A stretch of 7,007 nucleotides of DNA from Desulfamplus sp. (GCA_015232935.1 JADFYT010000122.1:1-7007), one strand, 5' to 3'. Numbered from the stretch's first letter, positions 1 to 6,093 are shown. Notes: a model not told the origin generated them from the sequence alone. Numbers and translations: made by a program.

Positions 1-1
1 C

Positions 2-2452
2 CAGGGACTTTTTGACAAGGCTGCCCATGAAAACAGAAATTATCTGTTTGAATATGAAGTTTATGAACTGATAAGACTTATTGGCGGAGAGACACCTGTG
101 AAATACCATTTTCTTGACAGGGAAGGGCGTATTGATGATGAAATCATCTCGGATATACCAGGAGACAAGGTGGTTATAAAAATAGTCTCTCCATATATTG
201 TCCATAAAAGCGATGCTGGAGGGGTTAAGATTGTCAACAAAACCAGAACAGATATACTCTCTGCAATAAGAAACATGATGTACGAGGTGCCTGAAAAACA
301 GAGTGCGATATTCAAGGGTCTGGCCAGCAGCAGGAATATTCCTGACCATTACCTGAATCTTGACCATGAAGATCTTGCAAGAGCGATATACAACGATATC
401 AGAGGGGTTATTATCTGTGAGTTTCTGCTTTCTGAAGGAGCTTCTGATTTTGGCAATGAGCTGCTTGTCAGCCTCAGGAGGACTCGAGAGTTCGGGATGG
501 TTCTGACAGCGGGGCTTGGCGGGACAAATACCGAGCTTTACGCACAGAGATTCAGGCAGGGAGAGGCTGTTGTATCTGCCTCTACAGAGATGGCGAATGC
601 GGATGATTTTTTTTCTCTTTATAAAAAGACAATCTCTTTTGACAAGCTCACAGGCGTTGGAAGAGGTGAGAAGCGAAAGGTGACTGACGAACAGCTCAAG
701 GAGTGTTTTGCGGCAATGATAATGCTGGCAAACCACTTCTCGCCTCTCAATCCTGATGCTCCCTATGTCATTGACGAGCTTGAAATAAATCCGTTTGCCT
801 TTTACAGGTATCTGATGGTGCCCCTGGATGGATTGTGCCAGTTCTCCATGCCCTCTTTGGTTCCGGCTTCGCGTCCCGTAGCCGGAATTGACAGGCTGCT
901 TCACCCTGAATCCATAGCTGTTGCCGGAGTCTCTGCAAAATCGCTCAATCCCGGTCGCATTATTTTGCAGAACATCATTGCGAATGGTTTTGATAAATCA
1001 AGGCTCTTTGTTATTCATCCAGGTGTCACCGAGGCTGCCAGAAATCTTGATTTGGCTTGTCAGGGGATCTGTATAGAAGATATTCCTGCAATCGCCTCTG
1101 TAAGCGAACTCAAGGCCACAAAGGGAAAGGTTGATCTTTTCATACTTGCTGTTGGTGCAAGCACGATCGAAAATCTTGTTGACGAGATAATTGAAAATGA
1201 TGCGGCACACAGCGTGATAATGATTCCAGGCGGCGTAGGCGAGGTGGCTGGAAGCGAGGATAAAGGGATAGCCATCGAGCAGAAAATAAAGGCATCTGAC
1301 AGCCGGTTTGATAAAGTTGACATTGACGGAAAAAAGAGTGTCCGGCCTGTCTTTCTTGGAGGCAACAGTCTTGGAGTGCTATCAAATCCAGGCAGATATG
1401 ATGCTATTTTTATTCCCGAAGACAAACTGCCAAAATCAAGGGGAGGCTATACCCGTCATACCGCGTTTATAAGTCAAAGCGGAGCATACATGATAACCCG
1501 AATGAGCAAGCTCTCCTTTATGGATCCGGCCTATGCACTATCTATTGGCAACCAGATGGATCTGACCGCCGGAGATATAATGTCTCATTTTAACTCTCTT
1601 TCCGACATAACAACCATTGCATCCTATATGGAGGGATTCAAGGATCTTGATGGTCTAAAGTTCGCAAAAGCTGTCAGGGAGGCTGTCAGAAAAGGAAAGG
1701 ATATACTCTTTTACAAGGCAGGCAGAACTGAAGAGGGTAAAATTGCCACATCAGGCCACACAGCATCATTGGCCGGCGACTACGCGGTATGCAGATCCTG
1801 CATAAGTGAAGCAGGTGCAATGGTTGCGAACACATTTACCGAATTTGAGGGGCTTGTAAGGTTGTCGTGTGCCCTGCACGGCAAGGATGTTTCGGGCAAC
1901 AGGCTTGCCGCGGTCAGCAACGCCGGCTATGAGTCTGTGGGGATTGCGGACAATATACTTGGGGAAAATTTTAAATTCGAGATGGCCTCTTTTAGTCAGG
2001 AAACCAGAATATCCATACAGAATGCACTTGAAAGGAGCCGGCTGACAACCCTTGTTGATATAAGGAATCCTATGGATGTGACCCCCATGGCAGGCGAGGA
2101 TGCCTATGAAGAGATAATAGATGCATTTTTGAGTGATCCTCATGTGGATGTGGTCGTGGCAGCGATTGTGCCTTTGACGCCTGTGATAGAGACTCTTCCG
2201 GAAAAAGGGGGGGCAGAACCTGAAACCAGCGTGTCAGAAAAAAGTATTGTCAAAAGGATCTCAAGACTTGCGTCCAGATACCACAAGCCCGTTATAATGG
2301 TTGTTGACAGCGGTGAGCTTTACGATCCACTTGCAAGAGGGCTTGAGAACGAGGGGCTTGCGGTGTTCAGGTCAGCGGACCAGGCGGTTTATGTGCTTGG
2401 AAAATATATTAAAGGGAGATTAAAGGCAAAAAAAATCATTGGTTTGCAGTAA
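2..2452 (+). CDS. Acyl-CoA synthetase, ADP-forming (acetate-CoA ligase family), ATP-grasp then CoA-binding fusion; 5' end outside window
   Basis: The frame is open from base 2, giving 816 visible codons to TAA at 2450-2452, and the first visible residues (LFEYEVYELIRLIGG) match the usual start of the ATP-grasp half. The GTG at 98 is therefore internal and the real start lies left of the window. In visible numbering, the ATP-grasp half covers about 1-290, with HKSDAGGV at 69-76 (its His fits the second phospho-His loop of ADP-forming acetyl-CoA synthetases) and ELEINP at 259-264. A CoA-binding Rossmann half follows (LLHPESIAVAGVSA near 299-312), then ISQSGAY near 490 and SGHTASLAG near 584-592, whose His586 is the expected phosphohistidine. 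The family reaction is acyl-CoA + ADP + Pi to acid + CoA + ATP in the cytoplasm, in either direction. Substrate cannot be read from sequence. The beta-alpha domain order is the reverse of many fused members. It converges on the kinase gene. Confidence 0.9.
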   Translation, partial: QGLFDKAAHENRNYLFEYEVYELIRLIGGETPVKYHFLDREGRIDDEIISDIPGDKVVIKIVSPYIVHKSDAGGVKIVNKTRTDILSAIRNMMYEVPEKQSAIFKGLASSRNIPDHYLNLDHEDLARAIYNDIRGVIICEFLLSEGASDFGNELLVSLRRTREFGMVLTAGLGGTNTELYAQRFRQGEAVVSASTEMANADDFFSLYKKTISFDKLTGVGRGEKRKVTDEQLKECFAAMIMLANHFSPLNPDAPYVIDELEINPFAFYRYLMVPLDGLCQFSMPSLVPASRPVAGIDRLLHPESIAVAGVSAKSLNPGRIILQNIIANGFDKSRLFVIHPGVTEAARNLDLACQGICIEDIPAIASVSELKATKGKVDLFILAVGASTIENLVDEIIENDAAHSVIMIPGGVGEVAGSEDKGIAIEQKIKASDSRFDKVDIDGKKSVRPVFLGGNSLGVLSNPGRYDAIFIPEDKLPKSRGGYTRHTAFISQSGAYMITRMSKLSFMDPAYALSIGNQMDLTAGDIMSHFNSLSDITTIASYMEGFKDLDGLKFAKAVREAVRKGKDILFYKAGRTEEGKIATSGHTASLAGDYAVCRSCISEAGAMVANTFTEFEGLVRLSCALHGKDVSGNRLAAVSNAGYESVGIADNILGENFKFEMASFSQETRISIQNALERSRLTTLVDIRNPMDVTPMAGEDAYEEIIDAFLSDPHVDVVVAAIVPLTPVIETLPEKGGAEPETSVSEKSIVKRISRLASRYHKPVIMVVDSGELYDPLARGLENEGLAVFRSADQAVYVLGKYIKGRLKAKKIIGLQ

Positions 2453-2484
2453 TGATTCAATGATTTGTTCGCAAAAAAGCCGCT

Positions 2485-3564
2485 TCAGGCATCAAAGACA
2501 GGCAAAGAGAGGGTAAATGTAGTTCCCTCACCAGCAGTGGTCGAACAGGAGATTGTGCCGTTATGGCTGTGCAGGATTTTTTGTACCATTGAAAGTCCCA
2601 GGCCGTTGCCATCTTTCCTTGTTGTGTAGTGTTCCTTGAAAATATTGGGCATTACATGCTCTGGTATTCCAGGCCCGTTGTCCTGGACTGAAAAGAAAAT
2701 TCGTCTCTTTTCGCTCCATGCACGAATTGTTATTCTCTTGTTTTGCTGCCCCTCAACCGCCTGGCAGGCATTTATGAAAAGATTTATGATCACCCGTTTG
2801 ATCTGGGCACTTTTACATTTTACATAAGGAATGTTGGAAGATATATCTTTACAGAGTTTCACTTTAAATGTCTTTTCAAACATATCAAGAGGCTTTAGAA
2901 GGGTAGGGAAGGGTTGAACCATCTCATCTTCGCCAAAATCCTTGAGATAATCGGTAAAACCACGGCAGATCTCTCTGCCCATTGTCAGGCTTTCCATGGT
3001 GCTTTTGACATATTCCTTTATGATATGCTTCTCTTGAAGATCGTCAGAGATAAAATCAGGAAGGTTTTCAATCATCATGGCCACAAAGAGAATATTGTTA
3101 ATGTCATGCGCAAGGCCAGCGGCAAGCATTCCAAGTTCCGCCTTGTTAAGGAGAATTTCTGTTCTGTGCTGCAGAACTGAAATGCTGTTGTGAAGAAGGT
3201 CACGCTGCTTTTTAAGGAGCAGGTGTGTTTTGATTCTTGCCCTGACAATAGAGGGGCTTACAGGTTTTGTGATGTAATCAACAGCCCCCATCTGAAAACC
3301 CATCTCCTCATCCTCGATATCATCCTTTGCGGTGATAAATATAACAGGTATGTCTGATGTCTCATTGTTATTTTTGATTTGTCGGCAAACTTCATATCCG
3401 TCCATGCCAGGCATAATGATATCAAGCAGGATAATATCAGGTAAGGGGTGACGCTGACCTGGCGAGGCTGTGTGTGCAATGTCGCTGATGTTCAAAAGAG
3501 ACAGAGCCCTCTCTCCGCTTGTTGCTACTGTGATAATGTAATCCTGTTTGAGAATTTCATTCAT
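2485..3564 (-). CDS. Receiver domain-histidine kinase hybrid (two-component signalling); N-terminus interrupted
   Basis: The first conventional start in the uninterrupted frame gives 359 aa. A receiver domain covers about 1-115, with phospho-acceptor Asp48 (LLDIIMPG), Thr78 and Lys100. A helical linker spans about 113-145. The kinase core follows: H-box LAAGLAHDINN with His153, N-box NLFINACQAV (Asn261, Asn265), DNGPGIP at 295-301 and GNGLGLSM at 319-326. All catalytic motifs look intact. There is no membrane segment and no DNA-binding output domain, so it should be a soluble kinase that receives phosphate or signals through partners. This start has no Shine-Dalgarno and removes receiver strand 1 and the acidic Asp pair. 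These residues (ILIIDDAPQNIIV) lie in frame just upstream, followed further upstream by a TAA and a good ATG at 3642. The true gene is thus probably 2485-3642 with a nonsense codon, or uses a rare start near 3600. No partner regulator is visible. Confidence 0.75.
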   Translation of the reverse strand: MNEILKQDYIITVATSGERALSLLNISDIAHTASPGQRHPLPDIILLDIIMPGMDGYEVCRQIKNNNETSDIPVIFITAKDDIEDEEMGFQMGAVDYITKPVSPSIVRARIKTHLLLKKQRDLLHNSISVLQHRTEILLNKAELGMLAAGLAHDINNILFVAMMIENLPDFISDDLQEKHIIKEYVKSTMESLTMGREICRGFTDYLKDFGEDEMVQPFPTLLKPLDMFEKTFKVKLCKDISSNIPYVKCKSAQIKRVIINLFINACQAVEGQQNKRITIRAWSEKRRIFFSVQDNGPGIPEHVMPNIFKEHYTTRKDGNGLGLSMVQKILHSHNGTISCSTTAGEGTTFTLSLPVFDA

Positions 3565-3642
3565 TACTATTATGTTTTGTGGAGCGTCGTCAATAATCAG
3601 TATTGTCTGTTTTTAAATTTTAACTGTCTGTTTTACAGCCAT
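3565..3642 (-). other. In-frame 5' part of the kinase gene, interrupted by TAA at 3613-3615
   Basis: Read on the - strand, GAGG (3648-3651) stands five bases before ATG at 3640-3642. The frame reads MAVKQTVKI, then TAA, then KQTILIIDDAPQNIIV, running straight into the 359-residue frame. The ILIIDD motif is the canonical first strand and acidic pair of a receiver domain, so this stretch belongs to the kinase. Between the TAA and Met at 3564 there is no ATG, GTG or TTG. Only CTG (3600), ATT or ATA could serve as starts, and none has a Shine-Dalgarno. The arrangement fits a recent nonsense change, a sequencing error, or a nine-codon leader with reinitiation. Confidence 0.75.
3604..3634 (-). repeat. 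10-base direct repeat, 21 bases apart, bracketing the kinase nonsense codon
   Basis: AAAACAGACA occurs on the - strand at 3625-3634 and again at 3604-3613. The offset is exactly 21 bases, or seven codons. The first copy lies inside MAVKQT and the second inside KQTILIIDD. Removing one 21-base unit would leave MAVKQTILIIDDAPQN with no stop, a normal receiver start. Confidence 0.8.
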
Positions 3643-3700
3643 AAAAACCTCATATAAATATAGTATTATCAAATATCTATAGTTTTCCAGATAATTAAAT

Positions 3701-3716
3701 TGGCGGAAGTGCTGCC
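3701..3716 (+). promoter_or_regulatory. Possible sigma-54-type promoter (-24/-12) pointing toward nfo
   Basis: TGGC at 3701-3704 and TGC at 3713-3715 give the GG-N10-GC spacing of a sigma-54 promoter (consensus TGGCAC-N5-TTGC). Three positions of the consensus differ (GG instead of AC, and C instead of the first T). It lies about 150 bases before the nfo start. No activator gene is beside it, and DNA repair genes are not usual sigma-54 targets, so this may be coincidence. Confidence 0.25.
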
Positions 3717-3744
3717 TGAACCCACGAATACAGGGTATGCGTAA

Positions 3745-3761
3745 CCAGAATACTTTTCTGG
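3745..3761. repeat. Perfect 6-5-6 palindrome CCAGAA-TACTT-TTCTGG
   Basis: CCAGAA (3745-3750) and TTCTGG (3756-3761) are exact reverse complements around a five-base spacer. The right arm overlaps the right arm of the larger inverted repeat. It could be an operator half-site pair or a small transcript hairpin upstream of nfo. Confidence 0.4.
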
Positions 3762-3855
3762 AAATCTATATGTTGATTTTTTGAAAAAAAAGAGTGAGAC
3801 TTCGCTCATATCGGTTCAATTCTATTACATTTTTGAATATATCATCAAGGAAAAA

Positions 3856-3861
3856 AAGGAG
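3856..3861 (+). promoter_or_regulatory. Ribosome binding site that fixes the nfo start
   Basis: AAGGAG lies six bases before the GTG at 3868-3870. It decides for this start over the in-frame TTG at 3781, which would add 29 residues with no similarity to the family. Confidence 0.8.
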
Positions 3862-3867
3862 AAAGTC

Positions 3868-4710
3868 GTGAAATATATTGGTGCCCATGTCAGTTCTGCG
3901 GGAGGTGTTCAGAATGCTCCTGTCAATGCCAACAAGATCGGTGCTACAGCCTTTGCACTGTTTACCAAAAACCAGCGTCAATGGTTTGCCAGTCCACTTG
4001 AAAGCAAAACAGTTGAAGCATTCAAGGAAAATTGCGAGCAATATGCCTATTCTCCTGACCAGATTCTTGCCCATGACAGCTATCTTATCAATCTTGGCCA
4101 TCCTGAATCAGATGGGCTTGAAAAATCAAGAGCCGCATTTCTTGATGAACTTGAAAGATGCGAAGCTCTTGGGTTGTCAACCTTGAATTTCCACCCTGGC
4201 AGCCATCTGAAAAAAGTGAGTGAAACCCGGTGCCTTGAAATAATTGCAGAGTCCTTGAATTATGTTATTGATAAAACCATAAGCGTTGTTCCTGTTATTG
4301 AAAATACAGCGGGGCAGGGGACAAATATGGGCTTTTGTTTTGAACATATCGCACAGATTATAGATCAGGTTGAGGATAAAAGCAGGATCGGAGTATGCAT
4401 TGACACCTGCCACGCCTTTTCAGCAGGATATGATCTAAAGTCAGAAGAAGGATTTGACAAGACATGGCGGCAGTTTGACGAGATTATAGGTTTTGGATAC
4501 CTCAAGGGGATGCATCTCAATGATTCCAAAAAACCTTTTTCTTCACGGGTTGATCGTCATGAGAGTCTTGGTGACGGCACCCTGGGTATCGAGGTGTTCA
4601 GGCGTATCATGAAAGATCCCCGTTTTGACGCTATTCCGTTAATACTTGAAACTCCGGATGATACCAGATGGGCAAAGGAGATTGAGCTTCTGAAAAGTTT
4701 TGTGTTGTAA
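3868..4710 (+). CDS. nfo: Endonuclease IV (AP endonuclease, base excision repair)
   Basis: The product is 280 aa, starting at GTG (MKYIGAHVSSAGG); the E. coli enzyme is 285 aa. Endonuclease IV cuts the backbone 5' of abasic sites and removes blocked 3' ends in base excision repair, using three zinc ions in a TIM barrel. All nine family metal ligands are present at the same numbers as in E. coli Nfo: His69, His109, Glu145, Asp179, His182, His216, Asp229, His231 and Glu261. Arg37 and Tyr72, the residues that probe the DNA, are also conserved. Typical signatures are ATAFALFTKNQRQW (26-39), VIENTAGQG (143-151), CIDTCHAFSAGYD (177-189) and MHLNDSK (215-221). The gene stands alone: it is divergent from the kinase gene and convergent with the small acidic protein gene. 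No SOS-type operator was recognised upstream. Function is very secure. Confidence 0.97.
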   Translation: MKYIGAHVSSAGGVQNAPVNANKIGATAFALFTKNQRQWFASPLESKTVEAFKENCEQYAYSPDQILAHDSYLINLGHPESDGLEKSRAAFLDELERCEALGLSTLNFHPGSHLKKVSETRCLEIIAESLNYVIDKTISVVPVIENTAGQGTNMGFCFEHIAQIIDQVEDKSRIGVCIDTCHAFSAGYDLKSEEGFDKTWRQFDEIIGFGYLKGMHLNDSKKPFSSRVDRHESLGDGTLGIEVFRRIMKDPRFDAIPLILETPDDTRWAKEIELLKSFVL

Positions 4711-4780
4711 CTCAAAACAAGAGATTGGATTTTTGACATCCTTCATCTCGCCACAAAAACAGTTGTTGCTTTTTGGAGTC

Positions 4781-4815
4781 AATCCCCTGAAAACGGGATT
4801 ATCGTAAAATTTTAC
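4781..4815. terminator. Hairpin and palindrome between convergent genes; possible two-way terminator
   Basis: AATCCC (4781-4786) pairs with GGGATT (4795-4800) around an eight-base loop. GTAAAATTTTAC (4804-4815), a perfect 12-base palindrome, follows and touches the stop codon of the - strand gene. No clear T run directly follows the first stem on either strand, so termination is inferred mainly from position between two converging genes. Confidence 0.35.
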
Positions 4816-5321
4816 TGCAACCGTCTTTTTGGCCACTGGGGAGTGTTGTCATCAATCCATAAATAGCTCCACTGAACCCCTTCAAGCACATTTTGTATGA
4901 ACATGAAAGTACACTCCATATCATCTACATCAATCAGTACCATTTCCTCATCACCTGTCTTCTCCATCTCTATGGCATACGAGTAGTTGTTTTTCATCAA
5001 ATAGCTTTCAATTTCACTGATGCTTTTGCCCATTACAGGCTCTGTGCCCAGGAGTGCATTGTCATGCTCAAGTATAATAGTGCCAAGCCGGTAGTTCTCG
5101 GATGCTTCAAAGCACAGCTCTATATTCCAATTGTCATAATACCAGTGAAGATACTCTTCTCCATCAAAAATTTCAGTATCCTCATCATCTGGATCACCAA
5201 GATACTGGCGGCACTCCTCCCTGACAGAACCGAACATAAGATCTCCAAGGCCGTAGCCAATTTTGATGGAATTGATATCGACCATCTTTTTTCCATCAGA
5301 CAGATGCTTTTTTTTACTCAT
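4812..5321 (-). CDS. Hypothetical acidic protein, 169 aa
   Basis: I do not recognise the family. ATG at 5319-5321 follows AGAGG with seven bases between, a good start; an in-frame ATG at 5283-5285 (Met13), preceded by GGA, is a weaker alternative. The protein has no signal peptide or membrane segment, so it is probably cytoplasmic. It is strongly acidic (about 33 Asp/Glu against about 15 Lys/Arg) and rich in Trp and Tyr. After a Lys-rich start it shows GYGLGDLMFGSVREECRQYL then GDPDD (22-46), a pattern like the G-x-S-x-E-E-V-x-x-x-L-G-x-P motif of many small alpha/beta proteins. A second weaker element, MGKSISEIESYLMKNN (97-112), may be a repeat of the same unit. The C-terminus (WSYLWIDDNTPQWP) is distinctive. 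It is monocistronic with its own putative promoter. Immunity-like or regulatory roles are possible but unsupported. Confidence 0.75.
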   Translation of the reverse strand: MSKKKHLSDGKKMVDINSIKIGYGLGDLMFGSVREECRQYLGDPDDEDTEIFDGEEYLHWYYDNWNIELCFEASENYRLGTIILEHDNALLGTEPVMGKSISEIESYLMKNNYSYAIEMEKTGDEEMVLIDVDDMECTFMFIQNVLEGVQWSYLWIDDNTPQWPKRRLQ

Positions 5322-5342
5322 TATATATCCTCTCTATTATTT

Positions 5343-5398
5343 TTTTTGTGGCAAGACCTTCATATGGTTTTTGTGGCAAGACCTTCATGGCCTTTGTG
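5343..5398. repeat. 25-base tandem repeat, two copies plus a remnant
   Basis: TTTTTGTGGCAAGACCTTCAT occurs at 5343-5363 and exactly again at 5368-5388, giving a 25-base period. A partial third unit (GGCCTTTGTGTG) follows to about 5398. Read on the - strand the unit is ATGAAGGTCTTGCCACAAAA, which in one frame gives HEGLATK. The units do not encode a convincing protein. They look like a short intergenic tandem repeat of a type that recurs in some bacterial genomes, and they sit just upstream of the acidic protein gene. Confidence 0.8.
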
Positions 5399-5446
5399 TG
5401 TCTATCCGAACCATGAAAATCAGAACACATTTCCATGGTAAAGTTC

Positions 5447-5475
5447 TGTTTAATGAGTATGCGGTGTAATGTCAA
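5447..5475 (-). promoter_or_regulatory. Putative sigma-70 promoter for the acidic protein gene
   Basis: On the - strand TTGACA (5470-5475, perfect -35) is followed after 17 bases by TAAACA (5447-5452, a weak -10). Transcription would begin near 5440 and cross the 25-base tandem repeat before reaching the ATG at 5321, giving a leader of about 120 bases. Confidence 0.35.
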
Positions 5476-5488
5476 TATCGAATTTTTC

Positions 5489-5518
5489 TTGACCATAATA
5501 AATTTTGAGTGATATATT
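5489..5518 (+). promoter_or_regulatory. Putative sigma-70 promoter of the rpsF operon
   Basis: TTGACC (5489-5494) and TATATT (5513-5518) are separated by 18 bases. Transcription would start near 5525, immediately before the S6:S18 leader structure at 5530. That fits the need for the whole element to be in the mRNA. It lies back to back with the promoter proposed for the acidic protein gene. Confidence 0.5.
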
Positions 5519-5529
5519 CCCTGATTTGT

Positions 5530-5572
5530 ATTAACCGGCTGACTGAAATTTGTCAGATCAGCCAATTTTAAT
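5530..5572 (+). promoter_or_regulatory. S6:S18 complex-binding leader RNA (autoregulation of rpsF-rpsR)
   Basis: The leader contains an outer stem ATTAA (5530-5534) with TTAAT (5568-5572). CCG at 5535-5537 lies unpaired on the 5' side, facing CAATT (5563-5567). Above it is a hairpin of GCTGA plus CTGA (5538-5546) paired with TCAG, one bulged A, and TCAGC (5553-5562). The known S6:S18 motif is defined as a CCG in a bulge between a stem and a hairpin upstream of rpsF, imitating the 16S rRNA site. Here the element ends 48 bases before the rpsF start. A second small hairpin, CTCTGA with TCAGGG (5578-5583 and 5590-5595), lies between it and the Shine-Dalgarno at 5609-5614. The expected effect is repression by free S6:S18. 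The fold was drawn by eye. Confidence 0.65.
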
Positions 5573-5620
5573 CCTTGCTCTGACACAATTCAGGGCTTTA
5601 TTATCCGTAAGGAGACAAGT

Positions 5621-6088
5621 ATGAGAAGGTATGAAACTATTTTTATTGCCGATCCTGACCTTCAGGATGAGGCCAGAAAAAATCTTTTTAACAAATTTAC
5701 AAATCTGCTGGCCCAGACTGGCGGCTTGCTTGTAAAGATTGAGGACTGGGGCAACAGGAAACTTGCCTATGAAATCAATAAAAAATCCCGTGGACACTAT
5801 CTTTGCCTGACATATGGCGGTACAGGGGAGCTTGTCAAGGAGCTTGAAAGAAATCTGCGCCTGGATGAGAAAATCATGAAGTTCATGACCATTGTCCTTG
5901 AAAAGGATATTGATGAAGATGCACTCAAGGAAGAGATTGCCGCAGGTCCTGAATATAAAGTCACGTCACTTGACGCGGCAGATACAGATGATGATTCTGA
6001 TGATGATTTGGATGACGACGACGATGGTGATGATGACGACGATGATGACGACGATGATCTGAATGATGATGATTCGGAGGAGGAGTAA
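5621..6088 (+). CDS. rpsF: 30S ribosomal protein bS6 with long Asp-rich C-terminal tail
   Basis: AAGGAG (5609-5614) stands six bases before ATG. The 155-residue product begins MRRYETIFIADPDLQDEARK, with the S6 core to about residue 95 (WGNRKLAYEINKKSRGHY at 43-60, then NLRLDEKIMKFM). S6 pairs with S18 on the platform of the small subunit. Residues 121-155 form a tail with 28 Asp/Glu of 35, including a run of ten Asp (137-146) and ending in EEE. E. coli S6 is about 20 residues shorter and is modified by added Glu residues. Here an acidic tail is encoded directly. The tail DNA is a mixed GAT/GAC repeat, so its length may vary between strains. First gene of the operon; rpsR follows after five bases. 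Identity is very secure. Confidence 0.97.
   Translation: MRRYETIFIADPDLQDEARKNLFNKFTNLLAQTGGLLVKIEDWGNRKLAYEINKKSRGHYLCLTYGGTGELVKELERNLRLDEKIMKFMTIVLEKDIDEDALKEEIAAGPEYKVTSLDAADTDDDSDDDLDDDDDGDDDDDDDDDDLNDDDSEEE
5987..6073 (+). repeat. GAT/GAC trinucleotide tract encoding the S6 acidic tail
   Basis: The stretch is almost entirely GAT and GAC codons, broken by single Ser, Leu, Gly and Asn codons. Changes in number by threes would keep the frame. The mixture of GAT and GAC shows the tract is not a fresh pure expansion. Confidence 0.85.
6076..6085 (+). promoter_or_regulatory. rpsR ribosome binding site inside the last rpsF codons
   Basis: GGAGGAGGAG covers the end of a TCG codon and the three final Glu codons (GAG) of rpsF. 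It lies eight bases before the rpsR ATG. The same bases thus encode the acidic S6 end and recruit ribosomes for S18, which suggests translational coupling. Confidence 0.75.
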
Positions 6089-6093
6089 TAAAA

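Larger units (their letters stand above)
3678..3770. repeat. Imperfect inverted repeat between the divergent kinase and nfo genes
   Basis: The arm at 3678-3691 (TATAGTTTTCCAGA) and the arm at 3757-3770 (TCTGGAAATCTATA) are reverse complements at 13 of 14 positions, separated by 65 bases. The repeat lies upstream of both divergent genes and flanks the sigma-54-like site. It could be a pair of protein-binding half sites or chance similarity in AT-rich DNA. Confidence 0.45.

Noticed and set aside
98..2452. GTG at 98 as the start of the acyl-CoA synthetase
   Set aside because: The same frame is open to the window edge and encodes conserved ATP-grasp N-terminal residues, and no Shine-Dalgarno precedes the GTG.
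2473..2490. Terminator for the kinase gene (GCC-loop-GGC followed by six T on the - strand)
   Set aside because: The stem has only three base pairs and overlaps the stop codon, too weak to call.
3781..3867. N-terminal extension of endonuclease IV from TTG at 3781
   Set aside because: The extra 29 residues do not resemble the family, while GTG at 3868 has a strong Shine-Dalgarno and gives MKYIGAHVS, the usual start.
4750..4760. GCCACAAAAAC, an 11-base match to the tandem repeat unit at 5343-5398
   Set aside because: The similarity stops at 11 bases of low complexity and there is no second unit, so chance is likely.
4893..5441. A + strand frame of 182 codons opposite the acidic protein gene
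   Set aside because: It is antisense to a better frame with a good start; its hydrophobic look comes from complementing acidic codons.
5314..5586. A - strand frame of 90 codons upstream of the acidic protein gene
   Set aside because: It translates the 25-base tandem repeat and crosses both proposed promoters; it lacks domain features and overlaps the start of the better gene.
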